The notes under the pieces: generated by a model
Told to the model about the DNA's origin: nothing
Database searches by the model: none
What the model saw: the letters and a program-made list of their open reading frames with translations, nothing else
Origin: Chrysomallon squamiferum
Taxonomy: Eukaryota > Mollusca > Gastropoda > Neomphalida > Peltospiridae
Direction of reading: 5' to 3'
Length of the DNA stretch: 64,000 nt
NCBI GenBank assembly: GCA_012295275.1
Contig: CM022678.1
Coordinates: 13,898,759-13,962,758 of the forward strand
Translations under genes and position numbers: made by a program
Part shown: piece after piece, positions 1 through 13,010 of the stretch
Layout of the letters: the number at the start of each line of letters is the position of its first letter
How positions within the stretch are numbered: the stretch's first letter is position 1

Positions 1-442
1 CGTCTAATAAATCAGAAGAAAAGAAATAAAGACTTTTCTTTTTTCTTCTTCTTATCATCATCTCATCGTCTTATCATCGACAACGTCTTCATTATTGTTT
101 TCCATATTTGAATATAATCATTAAAACATTTTTAAGAGAATGAAACTAATTATTTAGTATTTCGTTTTAATGCTTTAGTCTACAAAAGTGAATGGATTCT
201 GTTAAAACACACAGTTCTTTTTTGTTGTTGTTGTTGAACAGAATAGTCTTTTAAATGCTTCCAAACTACACTTTTTTTATTTTGAATTGTAACTGGTAAT
301 TGTCATATATATTTCACCATAATTAACCTTTTGCACACACACACACACACCGCTTGTATTTCAGAATTTTACATTTTAAATAGATATGTATAAGCAATGT
401 GAATAAAAAGATTAGTTATAATAGGCAACAGAAGCCGTGCAG

Positions 443-2753
443 ATTCTGCCATTCACTGTGAGAACACTTCATGAAAATTCTGTAGGACTTATCGACATAG
501 CAACACTCAACTGTAAAGACAACACAACAACTGTAGCGTGCACGACGTGTAACATAGTCTCCATAACAACAGCTACCTTACCAGCAAGCACACAAGTTAA
601 TGTCATTGGTCCATTCCTGGTCGTCAAACAGTATCTTAATGTGGGTATGTATGAAAATTATCTCCGCGTAATGATATAAAGATAGTGTCAGTATTTATTC
701 TGCCATGACGTAGAAAAAAGATCGATTCAGATTAGCCAAAGAGTCAATTTAGAAATTAAGAAATGACAATCACCAATCTCTAATTTTCATTTACAGAAAC
801 CATTACACTGTGTTAACAAACTGATACATAGATAACACTACCCTGTGTTAACAAACTGATACACAGATAACACTACCCTGTGTAAACAAACTGATACACA
901 GATAACTTTACCCTGTGTTAACAAACTGATACACAGATAACACTACCCTGTGTTAACAAACTGATATAGAGATAACATTACCCTGTGTAAACAAACTGAT
1001 ACACAGATAACACTACCCTGTGTTAACAAACTGATACACAGATAACACTACCCTGTGTTAACAAACTGATACACAGATAACACTACCCTGTGTTAACAAA
1101 CTGATACACAGATAACATTACCCTGTGTTAACAAACTGATACACAGATAACACTACCCTGTGTTAACAAACTGATACACAGATAACATTACCCTGTGTTA
1201 ACAAACTGATAAAGAGATAACATTACCCTGTGTTAACAAACTGATACACAGATAACACTACCCTGTGTTAACAAACTGATACACAGATAACACTACCCTG
1301 TGTAAACAAACTGATACACAGATAACACTACCCTGTGTAAACAAACTGATACACAGATAACATTACCCTGTGTTAACAAACTGATATAGAGATAACATTA
1401 CATGTTAACAAACTGACATACAGATAACATTACCCTGTGTAAACAAACTGATACACAGATAACACTACCCTGTGTTAACAAACTGATACACAGATAACAC
1501 TACCCTGTGTTAACAAACTGATACACAGATAACATTACCCTGTGTTAACAAACTGATATATAGATAACATTACACTGTGTTAAAAAACTGATACACAAAT
1601 AACTTTACCCTGTGTTAACAAACTGATATAGAGATAACATTACCCTGTGTTAACAAACTGATATAGAGATAACATTACATGTTAACAAACTGACATACAG
1701 ATAACATTACCCTGTGTTAACAAACTGATATAGAGATAACATTACATGTTAACAAACTGACATACAGATAACATTACACTCTGTTAACAAACTGATACAC
1801 AGATAACATTACCCTGTGTTAACAAACTGATATAGAGATAACATTACATGTTAACAAACTGACATACAGATAACATTACACTGTGTTAACAAACTGATAC
1901 ACAGATAACATTACACTGTGTTAACAAACTGATACACAGATAACACAGCCCTGTGTTAACAAACTGATATAGAGATAACATTACATGTTAACAAACTGAC
2001 ATACAGATAACATTACACTGTGTTAACAAACTGATACACAGATAACATTACCCTGTGTTAACAAACTGATATAGAGATAACATTACATGTTAACAAACTG
2101 ATACACAGATAACATTACACTGTGTTAACAAACTGATACACAGATAACTTTACATTGTGTTAACAAACTGATACACAGATAACATTACATGTTAACAAAC
2201 TGACATACAGATAACATTACACTGTGTTAACAAACTGATACACAGATAACATTACATTGTGTTAACAAACTGACACACAGATAACATTACATGTTAACAA
2301 ACTGACATACAGATAACATTACACTGTGTTAACAAACTGATACACAGATAACATTATATTGTGTTAACAAACTAATATACAGATATCATTTAATTATTAG
2401 CTAACAATCAATATTATTATAATGTCTTAACAAAAAGAAGTTTATAGATATATGAAACATCTAAATGCACAGGTAAATAAACAAAAATATAAGTAACAAT
2501 AATGAATAAATGTATTAATAGATAAATAAATAATAAAACAAACAAAACATATTATTTCAGATTTTCACGTGTACTTCAGTGAGAAGGCTAATGGGGCAGT
2601 GCTAAGTTTCAACACTATTTCGTCCTACCTTGTCACCGTCAAGTGTGAAATGAACTCGGGAGGGGCGCTTATGTCAGCCTCAGCTACTCTAGAAATAGAT
2701 ATATTACCTAACCTGGCACCCACTATAAACAATTATCCTGGGGGTATGTATTC

Positions 2754-2791
<38 letters not shown>

Positions 2792-4756
2792 TAGTAGTAG
2801 CAGTATTAGTAGTAGTAGTAGAAATATCATTTGTGTGCTAAAGATTATTTTACTTTTTTAATCAATAACTTTTTTTATTATTTATTTACAACTACTACTA
2901 CTACTACTTTTTTTTATTTTGTAAACTTTTATTTCATTTTGTTTCATTTATTTTGAATTTTATTTTTTTAATTTATTTATGTTTTATTTTTTTATTTATT
3001 TATGTTTTATTTTTCTCAAATAAGTTAGGAAAATTTATTATTTGTACTATTACTACTACTGCTGCTACTACTACTACTTTATTTTATTTTGTTAATTTTT
3101 GTTTTACTTGATATTTATCTTTTATTTTTATTTCATTTATTTATTTATTTTACTTTATTGATCTTTTATTTTTTCTCAAATACGTAAACAAAATTTAATA
3201 TTATTATCAAAATTAATATATTATTATTATTATTATTATTTTATTTTTATTTTTTATTTTTATTTTTTCTTATTTGAGAAAATACGATATAAGAAAAAAA
3301 ACACAAAAAGAATAAAATTTTACTGACATACTTAATGGATGCGTTTTGAATTATTTCATATTAACTGGCATACGATTCAGAGCAACAGGGTCAGTTGCCT
3401 CCCATAGCCTCGCAAAACCGTGAGGACAGTTTGGGAAAAATTGGTTCCGAGTTTTTAACTCTTTAAAAGTTGGTGCAATTCACCCACTTTACACACACAC
3501 AGACACACCCGACCAAAATTAAAATGTTCATTCTCTTGGCATTTCTATTTCTATAATATGTACAGACACATTTGCTCAGTTGTTAATTAGTTTCATATTT
3601 GATCAGTTCAAGTGACACTGGATGCTAAAAATACGGCTGCTGGTGTAACGGTGGACACAATTGTAGCCAAGGACAACGAGTCAGATCCGCTGACGTTCAA
3701 ACACTGGTTTGAACCATCGCTTGCTGACTACTTTGCCGTGGACGATAGTAGGTTACCTTCTATACAATTTTATATTTCCCCCTTATTTTTTTTTTTACTC
3801 ACTTATTTGTTTATTTATTTATCTGTTTTGGCACACATTCATATATATTATCTTTGCTTTCAATATTGTTTTTATTTATCTAGTTATGTATACACTCAAC
3901 ATATATTTTTACAAATAATGCATCTAATTATCTATCTCTGTATATATCTATTTATCTGTCTGTCTGTCTGTCTGACTGTCTGTCTGTCTATCTATCTATA
4001 TATCTTTCTATATTTATTTATTTATTTATTTTTGCCTAACAGCTGCTGGGGTAGCGACAGTGAAGACAGTGAGAGATTTGAGATACTGCGTGTATGGCAC
4101 TGTTCTTGTTAAAACCAATGTTTCGGACGGTAAACTGACTACTGGTCCATACACGACCACAATCAGAGTCACGAGTAAGTTGATCACATTCTGAAGTGCA
4201 GCGATATATTCTGTATATCCGTGAACGAAAACACCAGAGGACGATCGAATGTATATCCTTCTCCCTGTAATGTAGAAAATCATGTTATTACCTATTTTAG
4301 TTATGATATATTTATTTTATGAAATATACTCGATATTAATAAGACGAGATGGATGTGTGTGTGTGTCTGTGTATTTGTGTGTCTGTGTGTGTATGTGTGT
4401 GTGTTTATTTTGCTAATATTCTTGGGATGGTTGTTTTTCAATTTGGATTGTGCAGGTTTTGGTGGTTTCTGTTGTACGTACATAATTTAATATACATACA
4501 TATACGTACATACATACATACAGACAGACAGACACATAAACACACATAATATACATACATATTTCTGTTTCAGATCTCAACTCTAGGCCACAGTTTACTA
4601 ATCTTCCAGTTAACCTCACTATACCAGAAAATGCTGCCAGCGGACAAACAATCATTGTTGTCAGTTACACCGACCCTGATCTGTACTCGACTTTGACTCC
4701 AGTTTTTAGCATCGATCCTGTTTCAGAAGCTTATAAATTTGTTTATGAAAAGAACT

Positions 4757-4805
<49 letters not shown>

Positions 4806-4813
4806 AATGGGTA

Positions 4814-4862
<49 letters not shown>

Positions 4863-7025
4863 CAAAGGAAATATAATATATACATATATATTTATAAACT
4901 CGATCGTTCGAGCTATGTAGTGCATAAACAGATATTATAACACGAAAACATAAATAAATAAATAAATAAATACTATCTGTATTTTTTCTAGCACGACGAA
5001 TTAAATTAGCTACGGTTCCTGCAGGCACGACTTTGCTGGATGCCGAAAACACTCAAGTCTATAATATCAGTGGCCTTCTCAACGACGGCTTCCTTGATTC
5101 AGTCGGCGAATACATCCTCCTCACCGTGCTCAACGTTAATGAACCACCTGTTTTCAACGAAGAACTTTATTATTGCACTCTTGTGGAACCGTCGGTAAGT
5201 ACGAAACTATACGGTTCTGTGACCTGAACGCTTCTCAGCATCTGTCATTTATTAAATGTGGCAGGTTAATTTCCAGTTCCAATCCCATTCGACTACTTCA
5301 TCAAATATATCTTATACTTTACTGCCCGAATTTAAAGCGATGTATAAGATTCCTCTCTGCTTATTTAAAGTGATTCAAGGCAGCAGAGTTTTTAATTCTC
5401 TCATATCAGCTAATAGAAACGCACTCGTTGTCGTCGCTTCTGTACAAATAAATAACTGATAAAAGAAAGAATTTGCTGTAGTAGAGGAGTTATATCAGTA
5501 ATAATAATAGAGAAAAATTAAATATAATGAGACTGATTATTGTTACTGCTGTTGTTTTCAATCACTGTTTCAGGATATAAATCCGAGTCCTAGCTGTGAC
5601 CTACAGGCGATGACAATAACAGATCCTGAAGGAGACACTATAACTCGCGTGTACTTCGCACCAGGTAACAACAGTGAACGATTCAGATGGGACAATGCCG
5701 CAGAGAGACTTTCGTTTCAAACCGGCGTGTACGACGTTGATCAGTCTGGATTTCCAACAAGTGTGCTTCTAACCATCAACGCTGAGGACAATAAAGGGGA
5801 GACGGGCACGTCAAAAATCCTCATAACAATAACTGACCAAAATGACAACATTCCTGTTTTTGGGCAGACCATTCAGTCATTCACAATCACGCAAGGAGTT
5901 ACTAAACTGGGCAGTTTAGGCGTGATCACGGTAACTGACGCTGATTTGACGTCACCAAATAACAAAGTCGATCTACAGTTAGTAAAATCAACACCACCAG
6001 AAGGCATTGCTTATTGCAACGTCATCGGAAACAACGACGGCACTGCTGAAGTCCGATATACAAACAACAATTTCGAGGCATCAGTAGGAGGTACAACTGT
6101 ATTTCTCACTATTAAAGCCACGGATAGGGGAACTCCTCAGAAAACATCATCAGGTACTGTAGCAGTGACCTTCGTTACGACAACAACGTCAACGACAACA
6201 ACGACCACGACAACAACAACAACTGCCACTACAACGACTACAACAGCAGCCCCTGGGTTCTTTGATGTTCCTGCTAACGTGGCAATATTTGCCGTACTTA
6301 TGTCTTTACTGGGCCTCATGTTTCTGGCAACACTTTTTTTTTGCTTTAGATACGCCGTGAGGGGATCATGTACTGGGCCTGGTGGAGCATGTGATTTCTC
6401 TGAGTAAGTGTTTTATTTCTGTCACTCTCTGCTCTGTCTTACATGTAGAACGCTGAGGTCTTACTGGTTTTTGGATGCATCCTCAGTTTAATTGCCTGTT
6501 TCCCAGTCCTTCAAGCTGCATAAAAAATATTTTCGGGTAAGAATAACCTATCTCTATGATTAAGTTTATGTTTGTACACGTCTTTAGATTCAGATGAAAT
6601 AATAAAAATTACATTATATTAAATAAAAATGGCACGCAATTATGTTAACTTTTCAATCATTAGATTGGACTTTATTTTCAGAACGAGTAACATCCGGCAA
6701 GTCACACCAGTCAGACATGCGCATTACGGACACGAATACGAAAGGTATTATACAGCTAAAGTACACATTCCTTTGTCTGTGTGTTTGTGTGCATGCATAC
6801 ATACATACATAAAACACGAACACAGATATACACACAAAAAACTGCAGTCATTGATAGACCTGATCAGCAAACAGGATAAGAGAAAAGAATTTTGGGATTT
6901 TTGAAATATATTTTGTTGAAAACTTAATTATAAAAGCTATGGAATAACAGAAAGTCATCTACAAAATGTATTTCTAGAACTTCAGAATCGTATCACGATT
7001 TATATCCAACCTTATTCTATGTCAA

Positions 7026-7063
<38 letters not shown>

Positions 7064-8130
7064 TACTTTATACTTGTTTTAATTATTATTATTATTAACA
7101 CACCTTCATTTATTTATTTATTAAAATTTCATTTAATATTACAATACGCGGAAAATTATTATATTTTTATAATAATAATTAATTTAAATTTTCTTAGAAA
7201 GTAGCCATAAAATATATAAATAAGTAATAAGTAAATAATCTGTCACGTATGACTAAAATAATTTCTGTAAACATCAAAAATTGTGCAAATATTTAATGAT
7301 TTAATTTACTTCTAATTCTTTTCACTTTCAAAAATAATATTTCTATAAACTTATGCTGAATTCATATTGAAGTAGAGTAAAGATGATGCTGATGGTTATT
7401 ATTATTATTATTATTATCACTATTATTATTATGATCATATATATATAAAATCATTTAAAACTTTCCGCTCTTCTACAAGATCCTAACAAAGACTGTAGGG
7501 ATGTTATTTTGTGTTTCTTAAACTTGTGAAGTGCTTGCAGTAATAATCAGTAAATCTGTCTGACCTGTCTGCTTGTTTTCTACCTACCTATAAATCGGTA
7601 ATCTCTTTGTTGCATAAGATTAATGTATGATTACTTCAACTATCGTGATTTAATTTATTTATTTAATTGTAGTGGATTAAAAAAAAAAAAAAAATACAGA
7701 TTTTTATTTCATTTAATTTTTTTTTTCTTGTAATAAATAATAATTGTCCAGGTTTCGCGGATCTAGAAATAGTTCCCCGCAGGAGCGATTCCACACTGAC
7801 CAACGACGTGGTAATCAGAGATACCCGGACAGACAATTATCGAGACAGTCCCGCCCTATGCGAGACCCGGGACAAAGAGATCCCGATTATAGATCAGCTG
7901 ATTACAAAGATGAATTTTGGAGAACAGGTAAATAACTAGGCCATTGTACACTCAGATAATTTATTTGAAAGGCAAGCTTACATACTTACATATATGCGTA
8001 AATTGAGGCAAATGAGGTACTTGCCTCATACCGGATCTGACAATTTTTTTTTTACTTTTTATTTTATTTTACCCCTCGCCCAAATTGTTTTGCCCCGAAC
8101 CACTCATTTCAAAATGAGTCTGGTTAGGGC

Positions 8131-8192
<62 letters not shown>

Positions 8193-8336
8193 GCACAATA
8201 CATTAAAGGCTTGTTATTTTTGTTTTCCACAGGAGATCATTACGAAGACGGCAGACCCTGGTCAACAAGTCTGGTCAGACTGGGTGGTATGAGTGGTCAA
8301 GGTGGCAGACCTCCCCCAGCAATTAAACCGTACTGA
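443..8336 (+). CDS. Cadherin-like transmembrane protein, gene 1 of tandem cluster (5' end outside window)
   Basis: Predicted calcium-dependent adhesion or recognition receptor at the plasma membrane. Exons: 443-644 (or from 432), 2561-2743, 3607-3747, 4043-4174, 4574-4756, 4992-5194, 5574-6403, 6682-6744, 7752-7927, 8233-8336. All junctions are GT/AG and the joined 2217 nt stay in frame to a TGA at 8334-8336 (738 aa seen). About five cadherin-like repeats are present. The strongest marks are the linker LNVNEPPVF (exon 4992) and DQNDNIPVF plus DADLTSPNN (exon 5574). A Thr-rich stem (about 6175-6255) precedes one membrane helix (about 6280-6350) with a Cys-containing juxtamembrane segment. The tail is Arg-rich and contains DEFWRTG, then DHYEDG. 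No catenin-binding region is recognised. The signal-peptide exon must lie left of the window. The first exon's acceptor is uncertain because both candidates have poor pyrimidine tracts. The cadherin call is firm; the biological role is inferred. Confidence 0.85.
800..2390. repeat. Minisatellite, 35-bp unit with 32-bp variants, about 45 copies
   Basis: In the gene 1 intron 645-2560. The 35-bp unit runs CCCTGTGTTAACAAACTG then ATACACAGATAACACTA. From about 1390 onward a shorter variant (about 32 bp: CATGTTAACAAACTGACAT...) alternates with the main type, giving a higher-order pattern. Each unit contains the palindrome TGTTAACA. Divergence between neighbours is low, pointing to recent expansion. 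Confidence 0.95.
2755..2791. repeat. (ATT)n microsatellite just after a gene 1 splice donor
   Basis: Begins about 11 bp after the donor GTATGT at 2744; an AT-rich stretch with ATT, TTTA and ACT repeats fills the intron to about 3260. Confidence 0.85.
3955..4032. repeat. Compound TCTG/TCTA/TTTA microsatellite
   Basis: Tetranucleotide run in the gene 1 intron ending ten bases before the acceptor at 4042; it serves as part of the pyrimidine-rich tract. Confidence 0.9.
4757..4860. repeat. Compound (TAA)n and (CA)n microsatellites beginning at a splice donor
   Basis: About 16 TAA units (4757-4804) start immediately with the intron donor GTAATAATAA of cadherin gene 1; a CA tract of about 23 units follows (4815-4859). 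Confidence 0.9.
7061..7408. repeat. Direct duplicate, copy 1 (partner at 8609-8943)
   Basis: About 340 bp in the gene 1 intron before the last two exons is nearly identical to 8609-8943, just after the stop codon. Shared stretches include AGAAAGTAGCCATAAAATAT, AATCTGTCACGTATGACT and GCTGAATTCATATTGAAG. Copy 1 has about 20 bp (GTGCAAATATTTAATG...) missing from copy 2. Confidence 0.9.
8130..8189. repeat. (CA)n microsatellite in the last intron of cadherin gene 1
   Basis: About 29 CA units between exons 7752-7927 and 8233-8336. Confidence 0.95.
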
Positions 8337-8608
8337 ACCGGTTATGCTAACAGAATATGCTATCACTGTTTACATCTATTACCACGACACTATTACAGTT
8401 ATTGTTATAAGCACACACAAACAGACACAGAACAACATTTCTATTTCTGTTTGAAATCTCAGCTCTATGCCAAAGTTTATGTTCCCCTGTTGAAAATTCA
8501 AGTACATCTTACATGGCTATAGCTTATCACCTGACCACATTATCGTGTTATTTTATTTTTATGGTTAACAAAAATCAGAGATGACTTTCGTTCAATTTAT
8601 TATTATTT

Positions 8609-8943
8609 GTTTACTTTATACTTTTTTTAATTATTATTATTATTAATACACCTTCATTTATTTATTTATTTATTTATTAAATTTAATATTACAATACGAG
8701 GAAAATTATTATATTTTTAAAATAATAATTAATTTAAATTTTATTAGAAAGTAGCCATAAAATATATAAATAAGTAATAAGTAAATAATCTGTCACGTAT
8801 GACTAAAATAATTTCTGTAAACATCAAAAATTATTTTATTTACTTCTAATTCTTTTCACTTTCAAAAATAACATTTCTATAAACTTATGCTGAATTCATA
8901 TTGAAGTAGAGTAAAGATGATGATGATGGTTATTATTATTATT
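8609..8943. repeat. Direct duplicate, copy 2 (partner at 7061-7408)
   Basis: Lies about 270 bp after the gene 1 stop codon, in the same orientation as copy 1. The two copies bracket the last two coding exons. Confidence 0.9.
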
Positions 8944-10400
8944 GCATTTAACTCAGCGTTAATTTATATTCGTCCATATAGTAGAATTTAAATATTTACT
9001 ATTTTTTGGTCAATACTTATTTTTACAGTTAATGATAGTTAAATCTAGTAAAAATAATTCCAGTAAACTTATTTCAGAAAAGATAGAGAAAAATGTTAAA
9101 AATACATTTAGCTTATTTATAATCAATATTGTATTGTATTAATTAAAAATTATTACAATTAGCAAAGATTAATTTGTTTCTTTATAATATTTAAACTCCT
9201 ATGCTACATATATTAAAACAAAAGCTATTTAAAGGCTGGCTTTATTATATAAACATGACAAACAGAATAGTAAACGTTCTTATGATCTGTAATTAAGCTG
9301 TGAAATAGTTGAAAAATGTATGTCTGGATTTTTATTTATACTGGTTGTGTATGTGTCAGTTTGCATCGAATATTTATGTGATCATTATACTCGAAACAAA
9401 ATAACATTGACTTACATTTTAAAACTCCAGAATAACCTAATAATGATTCACTTCCATTTTATGTATGTGCGTGTATGGGAGTGGTATGTATACTTTATGA
9501 TCTACACATCTATATCTATATCTATATATCTCTATATCTATCTCTCTCTATATATATATGTATAGCTGGGGCGGATTCAGCTTTTCTGATGAGAGAGGGT
9601 CCGTGACAAAAACGGCATCATAACATTTTGAAAAGGCACAACTGAAAAATTACACACAGTTCACATGGACCATAAAATAATATGCTGGCAGAGGTTTTCT
9701 ACTGTGTTCTATACATTGACAAAAAAATCTAAAAAAACAACTAAATCAATTTGTAAAGAACCTAAAAATTCTAAATAAAAGGGGCACTTCTCAATTTTGA
9801 GGGTGGTCCTGACGCCTAGGACACCGCCTTACCAGAACCGCCACAGTGTATATAATATAGATATAAATATATACATGTTACGAATTAATTTCAAATAAAA
9901 CTTTTATACTTTAATTTCTGTGTTTTGTTTTAATTCTCTTCAGTTTACTCGGTTAAAATATAGAAATGAAAATCTGTTTTAATTACGTTAGTGTCGTTAA
10001 TTATTTAAAACAAAAATTGTAAATAGAAAACAGTAAGAAGTTCATGAATATCATACGAAAATAATGAATGAAAAAAAACCAAAAAAACAAAAAAGAACTG
10101 TTTTTACTTCTTTTTCTTTTTTATTGTCCTTCATATTCCCTAAATTTAATTCATTCATGTTTACGATAACTTTCTGACCAAATAAAAATGTAATGAATAC
10201 TTATTGTACTTATTTTTCTGTTTTTGTTAATTAAATAAAGTAGGTTAATGGTGCTCACATTGCTTTTTTTTTTTTTTTTTTTTATCTCCTTCTGTAAGTT
10301 AATATCTTAATTATTTTTTGGATTTTCAGCTATAACTATCAGCAGTGGCGGTTCTATTTTGAAACTAATTGAGCTTCATCCTTGATAATAATTCACTGTG

Positions 10401-10402
10401 AG

Positions 10403-10479
<77 letters not shown>

Positions 10480-10527
10480 TGTGTGTGTGTGTGAGTGAGT
10501 GTGTGTGTATGAGTGTGTGTGTGTGGC
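10401..10527. repeat. (GT)n microsatellite
   Basis: Long GT tract with a few GA interruptions near its end, in the spacer between cadherin genes 1 and 2. Confidence 0.97.
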
Positions 10528-11042
10528 TAAATAAAAAACTTAAACAGAGCAACAGACAAACGAGAAATTAGTGATATGCTATTTATTTTCTTTAGTATAA
10601 AATTAATGCTTTATGTTTACCCTACCTGTTCTGTCTATTGAGACGTCACGATGTTTAAACAGTGGCAGTTTTCCAGTGTGTTTGGTTTAATTACACACGA
10701 TTGAGGATAGGTGTAAACTTCGTGGGGTATTTTTTGACGCCAGTAAAAGAAAAAATTATTCTAAATCTGGAATTACATGGGGAAAAATTATTCTCACTAG
10801 AACGCGAATATAATTAAAATCTGTTACTTTTTTGGTAAAATCTTAAATAATAGAAGAAAAGAAAAAAGGAAAAATAAATTTCATTTTGTTTTGTTCAAAT
10901 GAGAAAAATGTGCCACAAAAAAGCAGGATTTGTAAAAGTCAATGCAGTGTGGTCGAGTATTATTGTATACTTTAGTCTACCAGTAAGTTGATTTATTTAT
11001 CTCTCTCTGTCTGTATATTTATCCATAATATGTGTCTGATTG

Positions 11043-11043
<1 letters not shown>

Positions 11044-11137
<94 letters not shown>
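11044..11137. repeat. (CT)n microsatellite
   Basis: About 46 CT units in the spacer between cadherin genes 1 and 2; the apparent Ser-Leu open frame here is not a gene. Confidence 0.97.
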
Positions 11138-11140
<3 letters not shown>

Positions 11141-13010
11141 AATTAATAAGCCAGTCCACAACTGTACCTGACTATCTGTCAGTCAGTCCGTCTCTCTCTA
11201 ACTCCGTCGTCTATCTGTTGGTCTTTTTGACCTTCTGTCGTGTCTCTATCTCTGTGCATATCTATATAAGTTATAAGCTATATAAGTATGTTTGGTTTGT
11301 TATTTTAATTTTAATTTTATTTTATATATATATATATATATATGTATATATTGATTTGTTTTTTGTTTTGGGGTTTATTTTCTTTTTTCTTTATTTTTTA
11401 ATACTCTGGCAACTTACAATGATAACATGTGTAACGTCTTTAAATATGATTTAATTAATATTATAAGTTATTTTGAATAATATCTTCATGTATAATACGA
11501 AACTATGCATAACTGTTTTAACCATTCATTTAATCAAGTTGTTTTACGAAGTGTCTTTAACCATAGAAATAATCTCTAATTAAAAAAGAAGAACAAAAAA
11601 GAAAAATAATGAAAATAACACACACACAAAAAGCGCGCGAGAACACACATTTACATAAATACAAACAGATGGGTTCAGAGTTTCTATAAAATATTGCCAT
11701 AAGTTGCTAATTTTTATTAAAATTATATCTATTTTAATATTAGTTAATAATGAAACATTAAAAGAAAGTTCGCTTGCATGCTTTTACTGTGTGGATGTTG
11801 CAAATGAATCGAAATTCCATTTTGTAACAATGTCAGTACCGATCCATTTATTTTGTTATCAAAGAAAACATTAAATGAGTCGTTATTATGTAAAGATGCA
11901 AAAATTACTGTGATAAATTTATATCGTAATGGTTCGCTTCCTTCTCTGTGTCACGTGCCAAACAAGGGAGATTTCCCCCAGATACAGCTTATCTAATTAG
12001 ATGTTGTTGTTTATACAGGTTGAAGATCCCATTTCCGAAATTTCGGAAGTACTGATGTCTTACAGTTTTATGACTTTTTGGCATACAAATTTTATTTTAT
12101 GCTCCAAATTATTAAAAATATTTTATTAGCTGTGTAAGCTGTATATGAAAAATAAACGGAATTCTTACTTAGACTTAAATTCTATTCTCACGCTCTCTAC
12201 TTATATTTCAAAATCCAAAATATTCTGAAATCGAAAACTTTTCCGATCCCAAGCATTTCAGTATATAGGATTCTGAACCTGTAATTACAATTTTTTAACT
12301 ATGTTCTTTCATAATAATTGTTATAATACTGTCTTATAATTAAATTACTAAACTAAATAAAAGGCATTTATTTAACTGTCTTTTTGATATTTGTTCTGTG
12401 TTTCAGTAATTTGATTTCTTTGTTCCCAGAGAGACAAAAAAAAAAAAAGAAAAGAAAAGGAAGTGAAGATAAATTTCCATTTTTACAACGTTTTAAACAT
12501 ATGTTCTTGATAAATAAGTATTAATTTTAATCTAAATAAACTCATTTTTATTTAAACTGAAACAAATAAAATACCAATATTGTCACTAAGCAATTCACAT
12601 ATCACAAAATCAGAAGTTTTTCTCCTTATTATCAATATTTGTGTTACACAAAAGAATCAGTGTAGATAAGTATAAAAGATCTCTCGAGAATGACTATATG
12701 TAAATAAATGTTTCTTGAGATTTGTTAGTTTCATATTGCAAGAGTGATATTTCAGTTTCAGACAACTGGAATAACATGAATCATCTTTTTTCTCATAGGA
12801 CGGCACCAAACATACTCAGCTGTATTATTACGCACAAAAATGGAAGATTTCAGATTTGATTTTTCACCATACGTCACTATATTGTACCCAGTTTGACCTA
12901 TATGATACTAACACAATACAAAAACACACACAAATGTAGTCATTTACTGACATAAATGGTTTCTTTTTAAGTGTTTTCTATTCTCATCGACTACGTCAAC
13001 ATTGACGAAG

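Larger units (their letters stand above)
8944..13010. other. Spacer between cadherin genes 1 and 2; no gene supported
   Basis: AT-rich, with ATCT (9500-9560), poly-T (10263-10284), GT and CT microsatellites. The gene 2 signal-peptide exon and promoter should lie here, but no ATG plus hydrophobic stretch with a convincing phase-0 donor was found. The segment 9550-9840 has repeat-like character without a recognised family. Confidence 0.6.

Noticed and set aside
9320-9565. Possible signal-peptide exon for gene 2 (MSGFLFILVVYVSVC)
   Set aside because: No standard phase-0 donor follows the hydrophobic stretch, and it lies 3.7 kb upstream without other support.
11032-11454. 140-aa open frame with Ser-Leu run
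   Set aside because: Created by the (CT)n repeat followed by AT-rich sequence; no domain.
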